From an uncultured Pelagimonas sp. (GTDB taxonomy: Bacteria > Pseudomonadota > Alphaproteobacteria > Rhodobacterales > Rhodobacteraceae): a DNA stretch of 64,000 nucleotides. Below are positions 57,957 through 64,000 of this stretch, piece after piece. The stretch is taken from NCBI RefSeq assembly GCF_947498515.1, contig NZ_CANMKO010000007.1, positions 237,153 through 301,152 of the forward strand. The letters are read 5' to 3'. The position numbers and the translations under genes were made by a program. Under the pieces are notes generated by a model, which was given only the letters and a program-made list of their open reading frames with translations, did not search any database and had not been told where the DNA came from. Position 1 is the stretch's first letter. Every line of letters starts with the position of its first letter.

Positions 57957-59900
57957 TTACGCGGCAGGTAGCCACACGGTGAACTCGGCCCCGCGATCCG
58001 TGTTGCGGGCCGAGATGATACCACCCGAGCGTTGGATCAGGGTTTGACTGATCGAGAGGCCAAGCCCGGTGCCTTCCGCCTGTTTGGTGGTGAAAAACGG
58101 ATCGAAAACCGAATTGAGTTTGTCTTCTGGAACGCCGGGGCCTGTATCGCTGATAATTAGTGCGGCTCCCTCTGTTCCATCTCGTTGCGTGGGTGCCAAA
58201 GCGATAGACAACTCACCGTGATCCCCCATAGCTTGGACCGCGTTGACGATCAGGTTGATCACCACTTGTTGCATTTCGCCGGGGTCTATTTTGACCGCAG
58301 GTGCATCGCCAAGGTTCAGCACAATAGAAATGTCCCGTTTGATGATCAGGTGATCGACCAAAACCAAGCAGTCGGACACAACCGGTTGCAACATAGTGGT
58401 TTCTTCGTATCCCGAAAATTCACCGGGGCGGGCGAATTGCAAAAGCTTGCCCACGATTGCATCAATGCGCGAGACTTGTTGATCAACTAAATCCAGCTCG
58501 GTTTTGACATCCTTGGCATGCTCGCCCAACGTTTCACGCATGACGTCAACATTGCCTTGGATCACCGCAACCGGGTTGTTGATTTCATGGGCGACGCCCG
58601 CGGTAATTTCACCAATCGAGGCGAGTTTTTCTGACATCACCAGCTGTTTAAACGTCTGTTCGAGCTTGGCATTGGCATCACGTAGTTCCGAGGTGCGTTG
58701 ATCAACCCTTTGGTTCAACTCGTCCGCCCAAGCGCGCAGTTTCTGATCGCGATCTTGGACTTGGTTCAACAAACTGTCCAAATGCGCGGCCACTTGGCCG
58801 ATCTCATCCTTGGTGCCTATATTGCCATTCCGGGCCGATAGATCGCCTTTTTCCACCTTGCGCATGGTCGAACTCATTCGTTCCAATGGCGCAAAAATAC
58901 CTTTGGCCAGCCAAAGGAACACAGGCCCAGACAGGGCCAAAACCGCACCAAAGGCCACCATCATCCACAAATAGGCGGATCGTTTTGCCGCTGCAAAAGG
59001 CGCTTCCAGGAAGCCGACATATAGCATTCCGACACGTTGGCCAAAGCTATCAGTAAGCGGCAGGTAGCCGGAGATATACCAATCATTGACCACAAAAGCC
59101 CGGGCCAGCCATGTCTGACCTTGATCTAAAACTTTGCTTCGTACCGCGCCAGAAACACGGGTGCCAAGGGCGCGCACATCTCCGAAGAGACGCACGTTGG
59201 TCGATACGCGCACGTCATCAAGAAACAGTGTGGCGGTGCCCTGTCGCTCGCCACCGGTGACGGCGTTCAAGTAAACAAGGGCGTTGATCGTGTCGATGAA
59301 TTGCAGATTGCGGTTCAACAAAATGCCGCCAACCAAAACGCCTTTGTGACCCGGGATCATAACCGGAGAGGCGCTATGAACGACCATGCCGCGATCTTCG
59401 ACAGTCCGCGATGTCGGGCTGGCGGCTTCTGTGTCGATTAGGTCAATGCGGGCCTGTGTGGTCAAACCATCAGAAAAATCTTCAAGATCTGTGGTTGAAA
59501 AAATGTCGATCTGGGTGTTGGCCATGCCGTTCAACGCCGTGCGAATGACGGGCCATTTGCTTGCGACGGGTTCGACCTTGTCGCTTGGGATAAAGTAAAG
59601 GAAATCCAGCTCTAGCGCATCCCGTTTGGCGCTGAAATAGGCGTTCTGAGCGGTGACCGAGCGATCCAGCAAAGTGGAAAATTCGGTCGATTCCGCGACG
59701 CTAAGAAGATCGGTGCCGGTTTCGGTCATCAGGCGCGCCAAATACTGTTCTGCGATGCGCAGATCGCTTTCGACATTGGCGATCAAAACCTTGTCGTAAT
59801 CCGCACTCCACCGCGTCATCCCCAATAGCAAAAGCAAGGGCATAAGCACGATCAATGGCAACAGGGCCAAGATCAACAGGCGCAAACGAACAGTAGACAT
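57957..59900 (-). CDS. Sensor histidine kinase with periplasmic dCache-like sensor
   Basis: A 647-residue membrane kinase. Membrane segment 1 (LRLLILALLPLIVLMPLLLLLG, residues about 5-28), a periplasmic sensor of about 270 residues with double-Cache features (VVHSASPVMIPGHKGVLVGG, DWYISGYLPLTDSFGQRVGMLYVG, in part), membrane segment 2 near 310-330, HAMP (PLERMSSTMRKVEKGDLSARNG, in part), a coiled coil, His box GVAHEINNPVAVIQGN, N box NLIVNAVQAM and G boxes DTGPGVPED and GTGLGLSIS. The start at 59900 has GGAG 8 bases upstream and is preferred to one at 59915. Partner: the convergent NtrC-type regulator. The signal is unknown; small organic acids are common Cache ligands. Confidence 0.9.
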   Translation of the reverse strand: MSTVRLRLLILALLPLIVLMPLLLLLGMTRWSADYDKVLIANVESDLRIAEQYLARLMTETGTDLLSVAESTEFSTLLDRSVTAQNAYFSAKRDALELDFLYFIPSDKVEPVASKWPVIRTALNGMANTQIDIFSTTDLEDFSDGLTTQARIDLIDTEAASPTSRTVEDRGMVVHSASPVMIPGHKGVLVGGILLNRNLQFIDTINALVYLNAVTGGERQGTATLFLDDVRVSTNVRLFGDVRALGTRVSGAVRSKVLDQGQTWLARAFVVNDWYISGYLPLTDSFGQRVGMLYVGFLEAPFAAAKRSAYLWMMVAFGAVLALSGPVFLWLAKGIFAPLERMSSTMRKVEKGDLSARNGNIGTKDEIGQVAAHLDSLLNQVQDRDQKLRAWADELNQRVDQRTSELRDANAKLEQTFKQLVMSEKLASIGEITAGVAHEINNPVAVIQGNVDVMRETLGEHAKDVKTELDLVDQQVSRIDAIVGKLLQFARPGEFSGYEETTMLQPVVSDCLVLVDHLIIKRDISIVLNLGDAPAVKIDPGEMQQVVINLIVNAVQAMGDHGELSIALAPTQRDGTEGAALIISDTGPGVPEDKLNSVFDPFFTTKQAEGTGLGLSISQTLIQRSGGIISARNTDRGAEFTVWLPAA

Positions 59901-59988
59901 CAAGGCTCCGGTCATGGATTGCCGGCCAGCCTATCGGCGCAACGGTGTTGGCGCAAATGCGACTTTGTCACTGCGGGAACCCACCGGC

Positions 59989-61428
59989 CTAGTCAGAGGC
60001 TTCGACGGCTTCTTCTGCGGGCTCGGCAACGGCCGGTTTACCGGTCAGGGCACCATTGACCCAATCGCCATTGGCCTCTTCGCCGGTGGCATAGCGCATG
60101 GTGCCGATCCCTTGGCGTTTGCCGTTCTTGAACATGCCGGTGTAGATGTCGCCATTGGCGTAGGTTGCAATGCCTTCACCGCTTATTTCGCCGCGTTCCC
60201 AGTTGCCGTCATAAACAAACCCACCGGCCATGTTGATCACACCTTGGCCATGGCGTTGACCATCGCGGAATTGCCCTTCGTACAAGGTGCCATCTGGGTA
60301 GGTGGCTTTGCCTTCGCCGTGACGCTGGCCGTCTTTCCAACCGCCTTCATAGCGATAGCCGTCAGGGTAGGTCATGATCCCAAAGCCGTTATTGCGGGCG
60401 TTGGACCATTCACCGGTGTAAACCAAGCCATTGATATAGCTGGCCACGCCACGTCCGTCGATCACGCCTTCTTTCCAGTCGCCGTCATAGGTCGACCCAT
60501 CAGGATAGGTGATTTTGCCCTTACCATTGGCAAGGTCACCCTTGAACGCGCCTTCATAAACCGAGCCATCGGGGTAGGTGACTTTGCCCTGGCCTTCGAT
60601 CTGGCCTGACACCCAATTGCCTTCGTATTTGTAGCCGTCCTTGCCAAAAAAGGTGCCCTGGCCATGGCGTTGGTCATTGTTGAACTCACCTTCATAAGTG
60701 TCTTCATTGGCATAGGTGACTTTGCCCGCACCCTCGCGGCGACCATCAACCAACTGGCCTTCGTAAATATCGCCGTTGGGCTGGACCAGCTTGCCTGATC
60801 CGTCGATCTGGCCGTCGCGCCACGTGCCTTCGTAGATTAGGCCATCTGGCATGGTTAACTTGCCCTGACCTTCGCGTTCGCCATCGGCAACACGGCCATC
60901 ATAAATCGAACTGTCGGGATAGGTGATTTTGGCACCACCTTCTTTGACGCCATTCACCCAATCACCATCGTAAAGGTACCCATTGGGCGAGGTCATGATG
61001 CCCTTGCCGTGGTGCAGCGCGTTGCGGAACGACCCTTCGTAGCGCACGCCATTGGCATAGATCGCCACGCCGTTGCCGGTGATCTTACCGTCGCGCCAAG
61101 TGCCCTCGTAGGTGCCGCCATCAGCAAAGGTGATCTTGCCGACACCTTCGGGTTTGCCCTTGGCGAACTTGCCCTCATAGACCGACCCGTTGGGAAACCG
61201 CGCGACGCCGTCGCCCTTGATTTCCCCTTCGAACCAATCGCCGTTGTATTCATAGCCATTGGGCAATCGATAGGTGCCGGTGCCGTGTTGCAACCCGTCT
61301 TGGAACGTGCCGACATATTCGCCGCCGTCGTCATATTGTTTGGTGACAACCTCAGTGTCCTGCGCGCTGACTGGCCCGGCCAGTGCTAGCGCGGCGACAA
61401 AAAGGGTGATGATACCTGCGGTCTTCAT
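59989..61428 (-). CDS. Secreted MORN-repeat protein with 19 tandem repeats
   Basis: A 479-residue protein with a Sec signal (GIITLFVAALALAGPVSA). From about residue 33 to 465 there are 19 consecutive repeats of about 23 residues, each like Y-x-G-x-W/F-x-x-G-x-x-x-G-x-G-x-x-x-Y-P-D/N-G (examples: SVYEGKFAKGKPEGVGKITF, TLYEGQFRDGQRHGQGVINM). The last repeat is degenerate (NGDWVNGALTGKP), followed by a short acidic tail. MORN repeats form beta-hairpin arrays that bind membranes or proteins. No catalytic domain is attached. The start at 61428 is chosen as the signal peptide start; the frame to 61467 adds 13 residues. The gene is divergent from nadE by 148 bases, and no partner is evident. Confidence 0.92.
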   Translation of the reverse strand: MKTAGIITLFVAALALAGPVSAQDTEVVTKQYDDGGEYVGTFQDGLQHGTGTYRLPNGYEYNGDWFEGEIKGDGVARFPNGSVYEGKFAKGKPEGVGKITFADGGTYEGTWRDGKITGNGVAIYANGVRYEGSFRNALHHGKGIMTSPNGYLYDGDWVNGVKEGGAKITYPDSSIYDGRVADGEREGQGKLTMPDGLIYEGTWRDGQIDGSGKLVQPNGDIYEGQLVDGRREGAGKVTYANEDTYEGEFNNDQRHGQGTFFGKDGYKYEGNWVSGQIEGQGKVTYPDGSVYEGAFKGDLANGKGKITYPDGSTYDGDWKEGVIDGRGVASYINGLVYTGEWSNARNNGFGIMTYPDGYRYEGGWKDGQRHGEGKATYPDGTLYEGQFRDGQRHGQGVINMAGGFVYDGNWERGEISGEGIATYANGDIYTGMFKNGKRQGIGTMRYATGEEANGDWVNGALTGKPAVAEPAEEAVEASD

Positions 61429-61576
61429 GCTCGTCCCGTCCCCATTGCGGGTGTTCCAATTGGCCAAAACGTAACCAAGGCGGGGCTTAGGGGCAATCTC
61501 TTTTGCCCATTACGCTTTTCCTCCGGCGTGCATCTGCTATTTCAAAGGTGAAACGCGAAGAATAAGGGCAGGCCCG

Positions 61577-63235
61577 ATGAGTGATCGTTTTCGTCTGACA
61601 CTGGCACAGTTGAACCCAACAGTGGGTGATTTGCACGGCAATGCTGCCAAGGCACGCGATGCCTGGGAGCAGGGCAAAGCCGCCGGTGCCGACATGGTGG
61701 CGCTGCCTGAAATGTTCATTACCGGCTATAATGCACAGGATTTGGTGATGAAACCGGCCTTTCACGCCGAGGCCATTCAGGTTGTTGAACAATTGGCGAT
61801 TGACTGCGCCGATGGTCCGACACTGGCGATTGGCGGCCCTTGGGTCGAGGGAACCGAGCTTTACAACGCGTATCACATTTGCACCGGTGGCAAGATTGTG
61901 CGCACGGTTCTGAAACATCACCTGCCGAATGAAACCGTGTTTGATGAAAAGCGGATTTTTGACAGCGGGCCGTTGTCTGGGCCCTATAGCGTCGGTGATG
62001 TGCGGATCGGCTCGCCGATTTGCGAAGATGCTTGGCACTCGGATGTGGCTGAAACGCTCGAAGAAACCGGGGCGGAGTTTCTTTTGGTCCCCAACGGATC
62101 GCCTTATTACCGCAACAAATTCGAAACCCGGTTGAACCACATGGTTGCCCGGGTCGTCGAAACGGAACTCCCTTTGGTCTATCTGAATATGACCGGTGGG
62201 CAGGATGATCAGGTGTTTGACGGCGGAACCTTTGTGTTGAACCCCGGCGGCAAGATCGTTTTGCAATTGCCGGTGTTCGATGAGGTCATCGCCCAAGTTG
62301 ATTTCGAACGCGGCTCGGATGGCTGGCGCGCGCTTGATGGGCCGTTCACCAAACACCCGGACGCGTGGGAACAAGATTACCGCGTGATGGTCGAATCCCT
62401 GCGGGACTATTTGTACAAAACGGGCTTCAAAAAGGTCTTATTGGGTCTGTCAGGCGGGATCGATTCCGCCATCGTTGCAACCATCGCGGTCGATGCTTTG
62501 GGGGCGGAAAATGTGCGCTGTGTCATGTTGCCGTCGGAATATACTTCGTCTGACTCCTTGGATGACGCCAAAGCCTTGGCCGAGAATCTGGGATGTCGCT
62601 ACGACTTTGTCCCGATCGCCGAAGGCCGTGCCGCGATCACCAACACGCTTGCCCCGCTTTTCGAAGGCACCGAAGCCGATCTGACCGAAGAGAACATTCA
62701 GTCGCGCCTTCGTGGGCTGTTGTTGATGGCCCTGTCGAACAAGTTTGGCGAAATGCTTTTGACCACCGGCAACAAATCCGAAGTCGCAGTCGGTTATGCG
62801 ACGATCTATGGCGACATGGCGGGCGGCTATAACCCTATCAAAGATATGTATAAAACCCGTGTGTTTGATCAATGCCGCTGGCGCAATGAAAACCACCGGG
62901 ATTGGATGAAGGGGCCGTCCGGCGCGGTGATTCCGGATCGGATCATCACCAAACCCCCCTCTGCCGAGCTTCGCGATGATCAAAAGGACAGCGATAGCCT
63001 ACCGGATTATCCGGTGCTTGATGCTATCCTTGAGATACTGGTCGACAAAGAAGGGTCAATCGCCGATTGCGTCGCCGCCGGTTTTGACCGTGCGGATGCC
63101 AAAAAGGTGGAGCACTTGCTCTATATTAGCGAATATAAACGCTTCCAATCCGCACCCGGTCCACGCCTTACACCCCGGGCGTTTTGGTTGGACCGCCGTT
63201 ACCCGATTGTGAATCGTTGGCGCGACAACTCCTGA
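61577..63235 (+). CDS. nadE: Glutamine-dependent NAD+ synthetase
   Basis: A 552-residue two-domain enzyme that amidates nicotinic acid adenine dinucleotide with ammonia from glutamine. The N-terminal nitrilase-fold glutaminase has its triad in ALPEMFITGYN (Glu), TVLKHHLPN (Lys) and GSPICEDAWHS (Cys near residue 149). The C-terminal NAD synthetase has the P-loop LGLSGGIDSAIVATIA, VMLPSEYTSSDSLDDA, TTGNKSEVAVGYATIYGDMAGGYNPIKD and a C-terminal DRRYPIVNRWRDNS tail. The length is as expected. Start ATG 61577 with GGGCAGG upstream. A 128-base gap follows before tRNA-Ser. Confidence 0.97.
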   Translation: MSDRFRLTLAQLNPTVGDLHGNAAKARDAWEQGKAAGADMVALPEMFITGYNAQDLVMKPAFHAEAIQVVEQLAIDCADGPTLAIGGPWVEGTELYNAYHICTGGKIVRTVLKHHLPNETVFDEKRIFDSGPLSGPYSVGDVRIGSPICEDAWHSDVAETLEETGAEFLLVPNGSPYYRNKFETRLNHMVARVVETELPLVYLNMTGGQDDQVFDGGTFVLNPGGKIVLQLPVFDEVIAQVDFERGSDGWRALDGPFTKHPDAWEQDYRVMVESLRDYLYKTGFKKVLLGLSGGIDSAIVATIAVDALGAENVRCVMLPSEYTSSDSLDDAKALAENLGCRYDFVPIAEGRAAITNTLAPLFEGTEADLTEENIQSRLRGLLLMALSNKFGEMLLTTGNKSEVAVGYATIYGDMAGGYNPIKDMYKTRVFDQCRWRNENHRDWMKGPSGAVIPDRIITKPPSAELRDDQKDSDSLPDYPVLDAILEILVDKEGSIADCVAAGFDRADAKKVEHLLYISEYKRFQSAPGPRLTPRAFWLDRRYPIVNRWRDNS

Positions 63236-63291
63236 CTTTGTCATTGGGGTTGCCCCGAAACGGGTTGATAAAACGGGAACTGATCGGGCAA

Positions 63292-63320
63292 TTGAAAAAA
63301 CATTGTTTGGTCGGTTAGAA
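63292..63320 (+). promoter_or_regulatory. Candidate promoter for tRNA-Ser
   Basis: TTGAAA (63292-63297) and TTAGAA (63315-63320) are 17 bases apart and 44 bases ahead of the tRNA 5' end. Confidence 0.35.
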
Positions 63321-63363
63321 ATCGACTTGCACCCCCCTAGACCTTTCCGTTAAACGGGTCGAC

Positions 63364-63453
63364 GGAGAGGTGGCCGAGTGGTCGAAGGCGCACGCCTGGA
63401 AAGTGTGTAGGCGGGAGACCGTCTCGAGGGTTCGAATCCCTTCCTCTCCGCCA
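63364..63453 (+). tRNA. tRNA-Ser (anticodon GGA)
   Basis: A 90-base class II tRNA. The acceptor stem GGAGAGG (63364-63370) pairs with CCTCTCC (63443-63449), then discriminator G and encoded CCA. The anticodon GGA is at 63398-63400 in the loop CTGGAAA, reading UCC and UCU. A long variable arm (GGCGGGAGACCGTC) and GGTTCGAATCC T-arm identify serine. It is the only tRNA in the window. Confidence 0.97.
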
Positions 63454-63454
63454 C

Positions 63455-63840
63455 AATCTTGGTGAACATCTCAACCAATTGCCTGCCTTTCCAAAGGCAT
63501 TTCCTCACTCCAATGCATTCATCAACTCGACGGTGGAGTAGTTGCGCTTTGCGTCGATGATCCTCGTTTGCCTGCACGCCGATAGTTGGGGCAACATGCT
63601 TTTGCCGATTTTGTACCACCCATCAGAACAACGTTTTCCGCGTTTTCCATAAGCTCAACACGAGGGAATCGGCGAACTGTGACCTCGCTGATGTCGCTTG
63701 ATGCGAGGTCTAAGTCTACGAGATTCTTGAACGACGGGAAGCGCGCCATTTGGGCCTGATAGGCAATTGAACTCACCTCACGCTCCGCCAATTCCGTTTG
63801 GAGCAGTTGGACAACATTGGGGTGGTTGTCTCAAACGCTG
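63455..63840 (-). pseudogene. IS21-type istB transposase-helper remnant, frameshifted
   Basis: Read on the minus strand the sequence gives DNHPNVVQLLQTELAEREVSSIAYQAQMARFP-like residues (parts: NVVQLLQTELAERE, SIAYQAQMARFPSF), then ASSDISEVTVRRF, and ELMENAENVVLMGGT at the Walker A, all like IstB. The frame breaks within GGT: the expected GTGKTH is lost. In a second frame YSTVELMNALE continues the match, and in a third [12 protein letters not shown], ending right at the tRNA 3' end. At least two frameshifts and an upstream stop show that it is dead. No istA or terminal repeats are seen. Confidence 0.65.
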
Positions 63841-64000
63841 GAGCTCCTTGCGTGACCAAATTATCGACTGCATTCGAAAGGTCGTACTACAGGTGCGCGT
63901 AAGTTCATGAATTGAACCGCTCGGGGTTTTCCGGAGGCTCCAAATCTGGGAAGGATTGGAGTCATTGAAAGAGACAACAGAGCGAGCCGCTATTCACCTG
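63841..64000. other. Window end without a supported gene
   Basis: The last 160 bases contain a short frame reading DLSNAVDNLVTQGAPAFE on the minus strand that may be part of the same degenerate element. No intact gene is seen. Confidence 0.35.

Noticed and set aside
1..64000. CRISPR array, prophage or restriction/defence island
   Set aside because: No regularly spaced short repeats and no phage or defence gene families were seen; the only mobile trace is the istB remnant.

Overview
The window looks like chromosomal DNA of a marine alphaproteobacterium of the Rhodobacterales (Roseobacter group). The grounds are family-level: a regB-senC-regA redox cassette, a Mic60/mitofilin gene between hemD and hemY, a kinase-less DivL-type PAS protein, AddAB instead of RecBCD, tightly packed genes with many 4-base ATGA start/stop overlaps, and an intergenic palindrome of a kind I remember from this group. 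No database search was run.

Layout. 1-3.2 kb: end of a dipeptide-type ABC transporter (ATPase and binding protein) and a D-lyxose-isomerase-like enzyme. 3.4-7.3 kb: the heat-shock protease pair hslV/hslU with an aldo/keto reductase between them, divergent from a kinase-like phosphotransferase. 7.4-17.8 kb: a leftward run (reading order divL-like, tsaE, amgK, murU, addB, addA, trxA) preceded by a canonical CtrA box. 17.9-20.6 kb: regB, divergent senC, regA. 20.7-37.1 kb: housekeeping and small genes, namely ahcY, a hybrid histidine kinase, a TrpB paralogue beside an HD-domain oxygenase-like gene, EVE/YciI/gpsA/tsaD, then hemD-mic60-hemY. 37.2-40.1 kb: a secreted Hint-domain protein and a DedA membrane protein.

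40.3-59.9 kb is the most coherent block. It holds a complete tungstate-type ABC importer (tupB, tupC, tupA), a DUF6505/ligase-like/Mrp/DUF6494 cluster, a small c-type cytochrome built on a shortened TupA-like domain, a multi-[4Fe-4S] protein, DUF3305, DUF3306, a TorD chaperone, a Tat-targeted small subunit, fdhA, fdhB, fdhC, a WD40-cytochrome c fusion, a 41-residue membrane protein, and a two-component pair. Together these suggest a periplasmic, membrane-anchored formate dehydrogenase supplied with tungstate or molybdate and assembled by local chaperones. Its response regulator lacks the sigma-54 contact loop.

60-64 kb: a secreted protein of 19 MORN repeats, nadE, tRNA-Ser(GGA), and a frameshifted IS21 istB remnant abutting the 3' end of the tRNA, which suggests the edge of an insertion hot spot.
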